From positions 1,302,001-1,366,000 of the forward strand of contig JAOTOL010001641.1 in the NCBI GenBank assembly GCA_034440575.1: a stretch of 64,000 nucleotides of DNA. Reading direction: 5' to 3'. A program made the translations under genes and the position numbers. How positions within the stretch are numbered: the first letter of the stretch is position 1; the number at the start of each line of letters is the position of its first letter. This DNA comes from Imbricaverruca yamaguchii. Lineage: Eukaryota > Arthropoda > Thecostraca > Neoverrucidae. The notes below the pieces were generated by a model. That model was not told the origin of the DNA. It did not search any database and saw only the letters and a list, made by a program, of their open reading frames with translations. Below are positions 12,450-59,046 of the stretch, one piece after another.

Positions 12450-13310
12450 AAGAAGGCTGGTCTGAACGTGGCCTCTGATGACTTATCAGCGAATTAATTT
12501 GTTAGTGTTGCTACCGTGGTTTATACTATATTTGGGGGGAGGGGGTCTCTGCCCCTGCCTCGCTGCCGACGCAAGTAGTACTCCAAATAGCTCGGAAAAT
12601 GGCTGTTAGTGGGATGCTTAGTTCGGGGATCCTGTCGCGCTGCACATGCTACGGGAGAGGGTTGATATTATTAGCCTTTGACGCGTACGACATTCTGGTA
12701 TGCGACCTTCCATGTAGGTCTCTGGCTTCTCTAAACGTTACTTTGCTGGTGTGCTTAATTTATATAATCTCCTGTTTTTTATCTGTTTTGGATGTGCGCA
12801 GTCGCACGTGTGGGGATCCTGTCCTTCATTGCAGATTGCACAAAACGGGTTTCTGAAAGTGCAGTCCTCTGTAGGATGCTAATGGGAGTTACATCTGCTG
12901 CACACTCGGCGGTTTCTGCAATATTGGGTGGTGTGTCCGAACCTTTGGAATTTTAAGCAGCGCCCAGGGTTCGGAAAGAATGAAGAACTTTCACGCGTAC
13001 GTACAGGTTCTGGAGGCAGATCTGTGCTATTAAACGGCAAAATAATGTTGGTCGGAATTAAATATGGCCCCTCTTTACCTTCCTTTTTTTAAAGCGGTGA
13101 TGACCCAAAAATTTGACGGCCCTTCGACGATCTCGTCATCAAATAGTTCCCATAGATCGCAACAATTTATAACACCACGTGGGGTGTTTTTTTGTTTTGT
13201 GTAGCTCCACGGTGATTGTAATAATTTCATTCTATTTTTCTGTCTGTGCACAACGCCTATACAATCTCCGATGATTCGAGTGCCATAGCCGCGTGCCCTT
13301 CTTCCGAGAA
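12450..13310. other. Non-coding segment, nothing recognised
   Basis: Short frames only. No repeat family recognised until the solo hairpin at 13328. Confidence 0.35.
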
Positions 13311-13327
13311 TTCCACCCCCAGTGCAC

Positions 13328-13385
13328 TGTTGGTTGGCTATTGGGGTTTAGAGGCGCACCGACTACACCGGTCATGCAGCGCTCT
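13328..13385 (-). mobile_element. Solo LINE/SINE 3' hairpin insert (58 nt) with 9-bp duplication
   Basis: The insert reads ttggttggctattggggttt, then aggcgcaccgacta, then ggtcatgcagcgct. This is the LINE copy A 3' end in antisense, with no further LINE sequence. Flanks repeat ccagtgcac at 13319-13327 and 13386-13394. Confidence 0.75.
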
Positions 13386-13559
13386 CCAGTGCACCGCCAT
13401 TCAGGTCACCGCAACTCAGAATGTCACAAAATCTGTCACAACCTGTCCTTTGAAACTGGGAGAGGGACCCACGACTCGTGTTAATTACTCGGAACACTAG
13501 CGAACGAAGTGCCATCCATAGAGGAACTCAGATCTCAGCGTATATGGGAGTTGGTCTGG

Positions 13560-14505
13560 CCCTCACGAAAAGGACCGAGCGCGGTTTTTGTTGTTGTTGC
13601 CCTGGACGCCATGCAGTGCGCTTAGTGTTAAGTTCCTCGTGATGCCCCACCACATAGAAACCCTACAAGGGGACGCCTGAATCCTGCGGACGGGAGGACG
13701 CCAGGCGCCCGAGGAACTATACAGGACAGGCAGCGCCATCGCCCGGCCGGGAGAGAGACTCATCGCCCCGACCGGGATCCAGCGCCGCCCACCCATTGAC
13801 CCCAGCCGACCGGGTTGGCAGACACTCGAAAGAAACCCAGGCCCCCAGCCCGATGAGACTCGTCACTTGGTCAGCATGGAGCACTACGGACCCGCCCACC
13901 CCTTCAGGATATCAGGACCAAAGAGGCGTGCTGCTCCCCCGTCACAACTAGTGCGTCGCACACAACCGTGCGAGGGGGGTAGAGGATTTCGAGGTGTGAG
14001 TTCAGCCTCACCTCTCTTCCGCGACCATCGGATTGGACGCTTGACTCACGGCGTTCGTAATATCCACACCCCCACAACCGTGCGACGGGACCCCAGGACT
14101 CCGTCAACCCCGGGGGCGAGCCCAGGGGGGCGCGACTACCCAGGTAAAACTGAACCGGGGGGCAGGACCAGAGAAGTTGTCCTACCTGCTCATGACAGGG
14201 CAAGTTGGTGCTGCAGGGCCAAGTGAAGGACATGGGTGTTAAGATGGAATTGGCATTGCAATAGGAGCGTATGTATGGAAGGACGAGTGAGGAACTAATC
14301 TGGCCCCTCAGGAATTGGCCATGCCTCCGGACCACTGGAATAGATATTTGGGCTTTGGGGCGCATCGACTTCATTGGTCACAGCGCCTCCGGATCATTGA
14401 GGCACACAACCTCCACCCCCACCCGAAACCCACGACCACGGAAAGGTGGTACCTCATCGGGGGTTACTCTGGTGAAGCAGAAGCGGTCGGTGACGAGCTC
14501 GTAAC
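13560..14505 (-). mobile_element. 5' UTR fragment of the I-type LINE, antisense, next to the KRI1 3' end
   Basis: The reverse complement follows the 5' UTR of LINE copy B (61440-62170) in order: gatgaggcaccacctt-like start, ggggccaga.tag, cctcactcgtcctt, ccatgtccttcac.tggccctg, gtagtcgcgccccc, and the GC-rich gccggg...gagagagac block. It ends near 13560 at ctcgtgagggccagacca, just inside ORF1. A solo hairpin (14338-14384) is inserted in it. Confidence 0.8.
14338..14384 (-). mobile_element. Solo 3' hairpin insert (47 nt) inside a LINE 5' UTR
   Basis: The insert contains atttgggctttggggcgcat, cgacttcattggtcacagc. Flanks gcctccggaccactg (14323-14337) and gcctccggatcattg (14385-14399) are a 15-bp duplication with two changes. 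The paralogous 5' UTR at about 61540 runs through gtgatccggcgaggggcc without an insert, so it acts as an empty-site reference. Confidence 0.75.
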
Positions 14506-14609
14506 AAAAGACTGACCAAGTCTACCGCTGGGTCAACAAGTGGGTGTGATTTCTGTCCATTCAGCCATGTCCTGAAATATCGTGAATTCGATGCGACCCA
14601 AGCAACAGC

Positions 14610-50134
<35,525 letters not shown>

Positions 50135-50139
50135 CTGCA

Positions 50140-52745
50140 AACATGAAAACCACACTGATATTTGATGGAGGATCAAATCTGTCACTTCTTGCTACCTCAG
50201 CACAAAGCAATAGCCATGTTTAAAGCAGCATTCTGTTCCCAAAGAGCTAACTTTGTCATCTAGCAATAGTGTGTTGACTCAACACACAACACACTATACT
50301 CAACACTGTTGAGCCTCTTGGAGCTGAGTACAACCTCTGCATGAGAATGTTCAAGCATCAGCACCTATTTTCTGATATCCATAGGACTGATTTTAAATCA
50401 ACTAAAATCAACTGATTTTAGCAGTGTTGCTTACACAAACTATTTTGCTTTGAAACTTCTGAGAATTAAAATTCCTGATAGCTTCCAATGTCTGCTCCTT
50501 ATAATCCCAGGTATGCTCATCCTATCCAGGTCTTGAAACTGTACAAATTTGAAGTAAATCTGCAGAAAACCTCACTTGCATGACATGAGCTTGGTTTGCA
50601 GGTTTTCTGTTCCATGGTCATATGTGCTCAGGAACAAGATAGAGCAAGCAGACCTGGCATTACTGAAGGATGCAGTCAGAAACTCTAATTAGCACCACAC
50701 TTAATTGCAAATTAGTTTTAGCCACTGACTGCTGAAATACCTAAGTGCAAATAAATCATCAAATACAAGCTGAAAACTAGGTAGGTTTGTGCTTACAGAT
50801 TTACATCCAAACTTCACTCAGCTGTATGAGCTCAAAGCAGAACTACAAGATGAAAAAATGAATGCAATGATTAAATTTGCGAGGGATAAGGTTGAAGACT
50901 TTCTGGGCAACAGTAAATGAAATGACAGTAAAAGCGTGCTAGGTAATACACGATTATGATGATCTTCACTCTACCCATATACTAAATCACGTGTATTTAT
51001 CCGTGCCTAGTGTGTCATAGACTTGATAAAGAAGATATTTACCACGCCGCGCTCGCGATATAATACCAGTTAACTTCAAATCAAAATCCCTCCCTCTTCT
51101 GGCTCAATTCCGCATTAACTCCCAATGCGGAAAAATTGCAACCACAAGCACAAGGCTATACGGCCCCAAGATAACTAGAGACAACAGGTACTCCAAAGTT
51201 GGCTGTTCTAGTATAGTTAGTTGAAACTGGACAAAACCTACGCCAGGTGACGTCATATACCAGAAGCGCTTTTTTATTCCGGAATACTGCTGAATTATAC
51301 TCTAGTTTTGGACTATACCAATACATCTACTAAATATGGTGCTTTCATTTTAGCACAATTATGGCGCTTTTCTCACGATTACTTTCCCCGTTGGTTGTAG
51401 AGCATATTAGTCATTCATTGATGCTTGAATATTTTTCTTATTCTACTAGCGTCCTGGTGGCTTGGAAACGAAAGGCACCATACCCATAATTAATTTATCC
51501 ATGGCGCGGTTGATATTGAGAACGCACCTCAGACAATTTATGCGAATTAAGGCCTTATACCCACAATGTCAACTTGGTCAGCATGTCATTGATGCAATCT
51601 GGTGGTTAATGTTAGCATGTGCGTTGGCCCCCTGTCAGTTATCAAATTGTTTCTGTATGCTATATGTAATCATGCCATACTGTACCATTCACCAACTTGT
51701 GGACAATTTGGTAATTGCTTGCCCATTGTATCATGGCTGGGCAGTAGTGGTAGTAGGGTAAGAGGGAGTTTCCAAACACTTAATGCATGGAACAAATTGC
51801 TCTCCTGCTGCTTTTGTGTGGCCAAACCAGTAATTATACTGTTTACTGAATTTAAAAAAATGAAGATGGTATCCATATTCAGATGGTTCTCTCTATCAAA
51901 GTCATCTAACCACTCACATAGAGCTACTTTAAAACATATAATTGTTTTGTAGTGTTGTGCCATATTCTGAACATGAAAGTGGTTGTGCAGGATTACATCA
52001 CTGTAGCTGTTGTGGTACCAATTATTAGTAGCCACTAAAAATACTCGTGTAATTGCCAAAAAAAAATATCAGACCTTAAAATAAATTTACAGGGAAATAT
52101 GTACTTATTAGTTAATATTTGAATTCTTGATATGCCTTTCCAATGCAAAGTTGATTGATGTGATTAAAATGTGACCACTCTCACCGGTACTGTGTGAGAT
52201 GTGATTTAAGGGTTCATTATTGCAGTTTTGAGTGTTTACAAGTGACGTTTTGCACATTTTTACAGAGGCAAAGCTAAAATGAGGTTGGGATAAGTTAGGC
52301 ATTTCTTTAGCTTCCTCAATTTTCAGATCGAGTTGTTCATGAATGTGATTATTTTTATTGGAAGCTAATTTATGTTCTCTTCTGAAAAGAGACAAGGCTG
52401 GAGCTGTGGCAGGTTTTTACAATTGCACCTGCAGAAGAAGATTTGCATTTTAGTTGAGGTGGCATTTCAAGAAAAAATTGTAAATGCATGTTTCTGAAAG
52501 TCATTAAGGTGATATGATCATTGTATTCCAGCGCAAATGCACGCTTTTCAGTTCGTAAGTGAAGTAATGCGAAATGTGTTGCTTTGCGTGGGGTAATTGG
52601 TAATGAAGGATAATGTTAAATGTATAAACAGTGCATCCAAACCAATGTCATCCATTGAATATCTTTGATATCACATATGCAACAATGCTGGCTGAGTTAT
52701 CACCACAATCCTTCCCCAGTCCAAACCTAACCTACCTCTTTTTCA
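50140..52745. other. Region upstream of KRI1, no gene recognised; promoter likely near 51.0-51.3 kb
   Basis: 51040-51130 carries ccgcgctcgcgata and 51245-51270 a tgacgtca (CRE-like) motif on a more GC-rich background, plausible for the KRI1 transcription start (inference). Short frames at 51361-51489 and 51462-51761 on the plus strand were not recognised. Confidence 0.3.
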
Positions 52746-52752
52746 GGAAAAA

Positions 52753-53254
52753 AAAGTGGTACCGGGGCGAGGGCAGGGCTAAAAATTCGTATCGTTCTGT
52801 CGTCGTGGACGACAACCACGAACGGGGTTTTTTGGCGACCACATTTCCGTATCATTATAAATATTATATGTGACATCATATAAATGGTACCTACTATACA
52901 TAAAATTGACTACGTCACGATAATCGTGCCAAGGTACGCAGGATTGAAACGAATCGGATTGGACCGGGACTGGAAATGTCACTCCGTGCAGACCTCTAGA
53001 AATGTTCACTGTGCAGACCTCTACCACCCACCGCCACGCTACCATTTCTTCATTCCCATCGTACGCTTTTGGGTTTCTAGTATCTAGTACGCTCAGCGGC
53101 AAAAAAAAATGACTCAACGGCAACAAAGTATCGTCGAGACAACCATTCCATCGTTCAGACGACCGCCGACGGTAAAATTGTCTCCCGTTTAGCACAGAGC
53201 CAATGGCATGCCTTCTGGTCGCCGGTGGTTGTCGGCCTCGCCCGGTACCACTTT
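52753..53254 (+). mobile_element. Non-autonomous inverted-repeat element (MITE-like), copy 1
   Basis: 502 bp between aaagtggtaccggggcgagg and cctcgcccggtaccacttt, which are near-perfect inverted ends of about 19-20 nt. It has no coding capacity. A second copy lies inverted at 56695-57165. No clear target duplication. Confidence 0.82.
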
Positions 53255-53745
53255 ATGCTCGATGGCAGCGGTACGGAAGTACCCAACTATGGTATACTCA
53301 GCGGCTTTGGAGGCAAGCGACTAGACCACGGGTACTAAAACAACACTAGACTTACGTTAAGTAATGAATAATTTATAACATTAGCTGATTTTTTAAAACA
53401 ATTTCAATTTGAATCCTTTTTTTTCATGTATGATGTACAATAATATTTTTTTTTATTTCATTAAAATCGTTGGAAAGAATCTAGAAGAATATCATTCTTT
53501 TACGCGCATTCCGCGCTTTCAAATCCGTCCATTTCCATTTTAAACGCGATGATGTGCGTCGAAGAGTGAAATAGGGAATTGATCACGGTTCTTTATAATT
53601 GATGAGTGGTGAATGAGTGCGGCAAGATAAAACCACCAAGTTCGAATTATCTGGAGTGTCAATCAAACGATTTTTTTCTTCATTTTCTGACTTATATGAG
53701 ACCAAATGAAGTGGTTCGGTCTTAAACAGATTCCAGAAACAGACT
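53255..53745. other. AT-rich non-coding segment
   Basis: Nothing recognised. Confidence 0.4.
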
Positions 53746-53749
53746 ATTC

Positions 53750-53966
53750 CGGGCCAGGGCGTAAGGGTGACAAAGTTAGTAAGGTCATCCTGTAGATGTG
53801 GACATTGCGATTGGAAAGGTACTGCACAGAGCATTTACAAACATTCAAAAGTAAAGCACCCAGGTCTACCAGTGTTAAGAGTACTGCAAGATAGCCATTT
53901 TGGCCCTGGCAGGCGATTTGACTGGACTTGCAAGCCAGCACTGGATCATCAACCATCAAGCTCAGG
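53750..53966 (+). CDS. Possible exon with a C2H2-like zinc finger
   Basis: An open frame from about 53767 reads CRCGHCDWKGTAQSIYKHSK, VKHPG. CGHC, an 11-residue gap, then H-x4-H is a C2H2-like finger. The frame meets a splice-donor-like CTCAG/GTGAAA at 53964-53972. No partner exons were found, so it could be a lone exon of an unknown gene, a transposon domain or chance. Confidence 0.3.
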
Positions 53967-54444
53967 TGAAAATCTTGGTATATGGATTACATTTGAGTAA
54001 AATATAGTCACCCAAATGTAATTAGAAAATATATTTTGGTGTGTAGGTACCTACTCAGCAGGCAGTTGGTGGCACTGCATACAATATAGGGATGGCGAAT
54101 TTTAGCCACCTGGTAGATTAAACCATTGTTTAAACTGGGTGGCATAAATTAATTTAAGCCACTCTGGCTTAAATTACATTTCTGGTATGGCTGGAGTGCA
54201 TTGATGTATATTAGTTAGGGAAGCATCAATTATAATTCCAAAATGTGCTACACTCCATTTTCTTTGCAAAAAAACACTCCCTAGAATTCCCCAAAACTCT
54301 GTCTGGGTTCTGGGTATGCACTCCACAAGCCAGATGTTTACCCATTAGGTACAGTTGGTCTAACATGTAGCCCCCTGGATGCTGGTAGTTAGAAATGGTC
54401 TTTGTAAATACCAGGATTTTGACATCCAACTACTGGCATTGAGG

Positions 54445-55020
54445 GAGATAAAAGACATAAAGACATAAAAGATCGGTGCAACTATGAGCCACAAGGGCCC
54501 TTCTTGGTTGCACTCTGTACACTGAAACAGTTGTCCACCAAATGTGTTGATCAACTCTCCCTGGAATACAGAAAAACAAGCCCACTATTGTTGTAATGAT
54601 TGTCTATGCTGTTCTTAAAGATGTTCAGTGTGTTGCTACTGACAATGGTTTCTGGCAGCTGGTTCCAGTGTTCTACCCTGTTGGTGAAGAAAGTTTGTCT
54701 TAACCTTGTTCTGCTGTGGTTAACTTTAATGTTTAATTTATGACCTCTAATTGCATCATTTCTGTTCAATTCAAACATTTCCCCAAGGTATCCCCTCTCC
54801 AGACCATGGACAAATTTAAAGACCTCGATGAGATCTCCTCTCAGCCTTCTATATCTAAGTGAAAACATATTCAATTTCTTCAATCTTTCCTCATATGCTA
54901 GCTTGCCCATACCATTCACCATTTTGTTGCCGTCTTTTGTACTCTGTCTAAAAGCCAACAATCTTTTTCGTAACTAGGGAACCAAGCTTGGACACAATGT
55001 TCCAGATGTGGCCTGACATA
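54445..55020 (-). mobile_element. CR1-type LINE, 5'-truncated 3' end
   Basis: On the minus strand: MVNGMGKLAYEERLKKLNMF, SLRYRRLRGDLIEVFKFVHG, LERGYLGEMFELNRNDAIRG, to NTLNIFKNSIDNHYNNSGL, then gggcccttgtggctcatagt and a (GTCTTTAT)-type tail at 54447-54470. Same subfamily as the 43-48 kb copies, with few changes. Confidence 0.88.
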
Positions 55021-55035
55021 CCTATTTACCTATTT

Positions 55036-55745
55036 TATGTTAGCTGAAAAGTGACTATTTGAGCCACATCAATTTGTGCTGTTTTTGGCATAGTTTTCCC
55101 ATTGTCTCACTGATAATAGTATGTATATGTAGGTAGGGATGGAAAAAGCTGGCTTCAATTCAATTTATGGCAGTCAGTGGCTTTTATTAATCTAAGCCGG
55201 TTTAAACTGGCTTTCATTATTTGAGCCATCTTAAATTCACGACACTTCTAAGTCCCACACTTATAAGGCTCACAAACCATGGGTGCATTGACAGTGTTGG
55301 TATTCAGCATAATACAAGTGTAAAATACTATACATAGAGAGAGTACAATGAAGACCTACTGTGCATGACCAGATGGTTAGTGACAGTTTCTGGCCCAAAG
55401 TATGGACACTAGGTTGATTCACCTATCATCTAATGCTTTGAAGCTCATCTAATGCTCATCTAATGGATCTAATGCTCCACTTCCACAAGTGTTAGTGCTA
55501 ACAGGAAATAATGTGCTACCATACAATGTCATGAAAGGTGTGCAATAGTTGACAATGTGTGCAAAATGTGCAATAGGTAGACAGATTGCTTACTGTAGCA
55601 AACAATAAGCAAACAGAGTGCTTACTTTTATCTATGAATATGGGTAGGTAGGTACCTACCTACATATACTATTATCAGTAAGACAATGGGAAAGCGATGT
55701 CAAAAACATCACAAATTGGTCTGGCTCAAATAGTTACTTTTAAGG
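55036..55745. repeat. Inner inverted repeat pair
   Basis: 55036-55130 (gactatttgagccac, cccattgtct.actgataata) is the inverse of 55640-55745, with tacctacctacc-type tetranucleotide runs at the inner ends. Confidence 0.7.
55130..55310 (+). repeat. Direct repeat, copy 1 (partner 56075-56240)
   Basis: Shares gtggcttttattaat, taagccggtttaaactggct, aaattcacgacacttctaag and accatgggtgcattgacagt with 56075-56240. In the second copy the last string is itself duplicated. Confidence 0.8.
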
Positions 55746-56074
55746 TAACATAAAATAGGTACCTAGCTATACAATGGCTAGGTACCGAATGGGTAAAAAT
55801 CTTACTTGTGGAGTGCATACCTAGAACCCAGCTAGAGTTTTCGGAAATTCTAGGGAGTGTTTGTTTATAAATAAAATGGAGTGTAGCACATTTTGGAATA
55901 ATTGATGCTTCCCTAGCTTTTGTTTGTCTCTGCACTCCAGCCATATCCGAAACATAATTTTAGCCAGGGTGGCTTAAATAAATTTATGCCGGCTGGTTTA
56001 AACTGGTTTAAACCACCAGGTGGCTTAAATTTGCCATCCCTATATGTAGGTAGGTACCTACCTACCTATATTTA

Positions 56075-56240
56075 GGCATGGAAAAAAGTGGCTTAAATTG
56101 AATGTATGCCAGCCAGTGGCTTTTATTAATTTAAGCCAGCTTAAACTGGCTTTTATTATTTAAGCCGGCTTAAATTCACGACACTTCTAAGCCCTTGCAT
56201 TATTAAGGCTGACAAACCATGGGTGCATTGACAGTGTTGC
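56075..56240 (+). repeat. Direct repeat, copy 2 (partner 55130-55310)
   Basis: See partner. It lies just outside the right end of the composite element, and its cagtgttgcaaaccatgggt shows a local 25-bp tandem duplication. Confidence 0.75.
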
Positions 56241-56694
56241 AAACCATGGGTGCATTGACGACGCCGAAATGCCGAAAAGGAAATTGGCGGCAAGATATTC
56301 TGTATAAAGGTAATCGACGCAATTTGATATAGGTCCAGGAAATCACAACCTTTTCGAGCTATCATTACCCCCTTTGGGTTAGGCCAACCTCGTGATTACC
56401 CCGTATCAAATTCAGAATGACTCATAACCAAAGTTCATTTTGAAGGTTGAGAACATGTAGTATTTCCTGCTAATATATGTGCACATGTTTTTGGAAAATG
56501 TACACAGTACTCTCCATACTCGAGGTTTAACGAAACCCCGCTATAACCCCACCCCACCCCTCCACAAGCCAGCGCATTACCCCAGGTTGGGAACCCCTGT
56601 TCCGGGCCATGTAGCATAATGTTATCGTTTGCACAAAAGGTGACAACCACCAAGCCTATTCCGGATGTGGACGACAACCACGAAACCATTTTTT

Positions 56695-57165
56695 TTTAGC
56701 CCCGGACGAGGACAACCACCGGCGACCAGAAGGCATGCCATTGGCTCTGTGCTAAACGGGAGACAATTTTATCGTCGGCGGTCGTCTGAATGATGGAATG
56801 GTTGTCTCGACGATACTTTGTTGCCGTTGAGTCATTTTTTTATGCCGCTGAGCGTACTAGATGAAACCCAAAAGCGTACGATGGGAATGAAGAAATGGTA
56901 GCGTGGCGGTGGGTGGTAGAGGTCTGCACGGTGAACATTTCTAGAGGTCTGCACGGAATGACATTTCCAGTCCCGGTCCAATCCGATTCGTTACAATCCT
57001 GCGTACCTTGACACGAATATCGTGACGTAGTCAACTTTATGTATAGTAGATACCATTTATATGATTTCACATATAATATTTATAATGATATGGAAATGTG
57101 GTCGCCAAAAGTCCCCGTTCGTGGTTGTCGTCCACGACGACAGAACGATACGATTTTTTAGCCCT
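56695..57165 (-). mobile_element. MITE-like element, copy 2 (inverted relative to 52753-53254)
   Basis: The reverse complement follows copy 1 almost base for base: ccaccggcgaccagaaggca, gacaattttatcgtcggcgg, gaggtctgcacgg, ggaaatgtggtcgccaaaa, gtggttgtcgtccacgacga. The outermost ends are damaged (gccccggacgagg for ggtaccgggcgagg). About 3.4 kb of other repeats separates the copies. Confidence 0.82.
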
Positions 57166-57173
57166 GGCCCCCT

Positions 57174-57322
57174 GCCGCCGCGTCCGTCCCCTCACGTACT
57201 GGGAACACGTTTTATGATGTGTTGTTGCCTGCTTGGGTAACAACCAGCAAATCCCGATGCTAATTCTTGGAGAAACACATCATAAATGTGTTCCCAACAC
57301 GTGAGGAGACCGACGCGGCGGC
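57174..57322. repeat. GC-rich foldback (~49-bp arms, 51-nt loop)
   Basis: Left arm 57174-57222 (gccgccgcgtccgtcccctc, acgta.tgggaacacg, atgatgtgtt) is the inverse of 57274-57322 with few mismatches. It abuts the MITE-like copy 2 on one side and an ATGGCGGC string on the other. Confidence 0.8.
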
Positions 57323-57323
57323 A

Positions 57324-57440
57324 TGGCGGCTTCAACGGTATCTTCCGTGACAGGTACATTTAGCGTGATGCATGGTTACCGAAAGAGGGAAAGAGGGCCG
57401 CGAAAAGTAGCATTGGTTGACGTGCGGAGTAGTTTTTGAT
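57324..57440 (+). CDS. Possible first exon or short ORF in a CpG-rich patch
   Basis: An ATG in a strong context (gcggcATGGCGG) opens a 38-codon frame beginning MAASTVSSVTGTFSVMHGYR. A donor-like GACAG/GTACAT lies 31 bases in. CpG-rich sequence around 57170-57430 could be a promoter. No homology recognised. Confidence 0.2.
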
Positions 57441-57571
57441 CAGCGCTTGGTGTCTATTCTCGAAAGTCGTGAGAACAGGAAAGTTACTAACATTTCATTC
57501 AATGTTCGTGTTAGCTTGCTATTTATCAGTTATTAGCACATGGGGGACTCAAACGCAATGAGACCTATATA

Positions 57572-57625
57572 TAAAGACATAAAAGATTAGCGCAACTATG
57601 AGCCACAAGGGACCTTCTTGGTTAT
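57572..57625 (-). mobile_element. CR1-type LINE, extreme 3' end only
   Basis: Minus strand: aaggtcccttgtggctcata, gttgcgctaatctttt, atgtctttatat. This is the last ~55 nt of the CR1-type family, showing the same extreme truncation as seen for the I-type LINE. Confidence 0.75.
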
Positions 57626-57629
57626 ATAT

Positions 57630-58165
57630 GTTCTTTGTGAATTTAACAACCCGGGGGCAGTGCTAAATATTTTTCAATCGCTCAGAAACTTCGCTACGTT
57701 TCTTTTCATTCCTAACCTCACCACTTTGGGGGGCGTCCCGAGAGAAACTCAGACTTGACCAAAATAAGTGGCACCTTGATATACACACACACGTCCATAA
57801 GAAACTTTACAAATAATTGTAATAATAATAATTAATTAATTAACTAAATTATGAACATTATTACTAAACTTACCTACTGTCTTAGTAAATATATTTACTA
57901 AACTACTGGAAGGTGGGTTAATTTTTTCGCTGCAAAAACGGTCAGGGTGCATGCTTGCAGATGCGGCATTGGGGCCTTCGGTGTTGTTGGGTAGGTATCT
58001 TCGTTGGGTGTCGGAGTGGTGTGTTTGTGGTGCGTGGTCGTAGTATTTTTGGTGGTAGTGGTAAAGCGATTGAGATTTATTGGATAGGTACCTCTGATGT
58101 ATTCTACCAGAATACGTAATCACAGTTTTGCTGTTAAATTGCAATTGGCATTGCTTCATTTGTAA
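57630..58165. other. Non-coding segment, nothing recognised
   Basis: No gene or repeat family seen. Confidence 0.35.
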
Positions 58166-58167
58166 TC

Positions 58168-58263
58168 TACCTCGGTAGGTAGGTAGGTAGGTACCTACCT
58201 ACCTACCTACCTACCTACCTACCTACCTACCTACCTACCTACCTACCTACCTACCTACCTACC
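58168..58263. repeat. Inverted tetranucleotide microsatellite: (GGTA)n then (CCTA)n
   Basis: Five ggta units switch at ggtacc into about 16 ccta units, so the array changes strand in the middle and can fold on itself. Short versions of the same switch occur at 55645-55665 and 56046-56066. Confidence 0.9.
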
Positions 58264-58639
58264 CAGGCACCTATTTTTCTTCTTAACAGGTCTAGGCAGG
58301 TACCTATCATTTACCGTACCTATTGGGGGTAAATTTATGCTTTTAGGTTGTTTGGTGGCGGGGGGAATGACATATTTATGAACAAGACTGGGCATGTGGA
58401 TCCGTGAGTACCGATACCAGTTTTCTAGACTCGGTGCAATTTTGGTGATTTCTTCTGAATTTTTTTCAGTCTAGAGTTCTTGCCTAATTTTTTTCCTGGC
58501 ACAATATCTTTGTGTCCTGCCAGGGTTGCTTGAGCTCAAGTGTGCTTTTTGTGGGGGCCAATTGAGTTTTGTAAGGTTTTTTTTAAGGTTTATTTTTTGA
58601 TGGTATGATTGAAGCTCCAGATAAAGTTTTGGTATTGAT

Positions 58640-58830
58640 GTAGTACTTGGTAAATTCAGATCTGTTGGATTTTTTAATGTATGGTATCTTAATGTAAAAA
58701 ATGCTGATGTGACCACTCATTTCCTCTGGAAAGGATTACTTTTTAGTTGGTAAAAAATGCACTATCATAAGCTTTACCCTGCAAATATAGCACATTGCAT
58801 ATAACTATCAGTACTGGGTGTGATGAAGAA
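58640..58830 (+). repeat. Dispersed repeat, copy 1 (partner 60440-60670)
   Basis: Shares aaatgctga, gatgtgaccac, tatttt/catttc..., ttttggttgg, atgatcgtaatctt-like and aatatagc.cat, ataactatc..t.ctgggtgtg with 60440-60670. A third, shorter match lies near 50955-51018 (cgtgcctagtgtgtca). Confidence 0.6.
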
Positions 58831-59046
58831 GACATTTAACACTTAATGTACTCAACTTGATACTCAATTTAATACATTAAAAAACCTGTTTCTGCCTTAA
58901 TTCAACATTATCTCTGAGAATGAATATTCACAGCACACTGCCAGCAATAGTAGATTAGGGTGGGAAATTCCTTCAGATTGAATTTTTTATTTATATTAAT
59001 ATTGATGACATGGCCCCCAAAAATTGTTTTGGATGATTCTGGTTTT

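Larger units (their letters stand above)
54088..56043. mobile_element. Long composite inverted-repeat element with hAT-like ends
   Basis: It starts tagggatggcgaattttagc and ends with the inverse taaatttgccatcccta. The outer ~270 bp (54088-54360) return inverted at 55760-56043, sharing ccagatgt/gaacccag, ggagtgtagcacattttgga and ggtggcttaaat blocks. A CR1-type LINE 3' fragment (54445-55020) and an inner inverted pair (55036-55130 against 55640-55745) lie inside. The tagggatgg ends resemble hAT termini, but no 8-bp duplication is clear. Confidence 0.65.

Noticed and set aside
51361..51489. 42-codon frame starting MALFSRLLSP upstream of KRI1
   Set aside because: It looks like a mitochondrial targeting start, but no family is recognised and the frame ends quickly. 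The overlapping frame at 51462-51761 is equally unsupported.
52779..53195. 138-codon minus-strand frame in the MITE-like element
   Set aside because: Not kept in the second copy at 56695-57165 and without any domain, so it is chance.
55270..56260. Additional solo hairpins at accatgggtgcattgacagt
   Set aside because: Similar to one half of the hairpin, but the other half and the tail are missing and the string belongs to a larger direct repeat.
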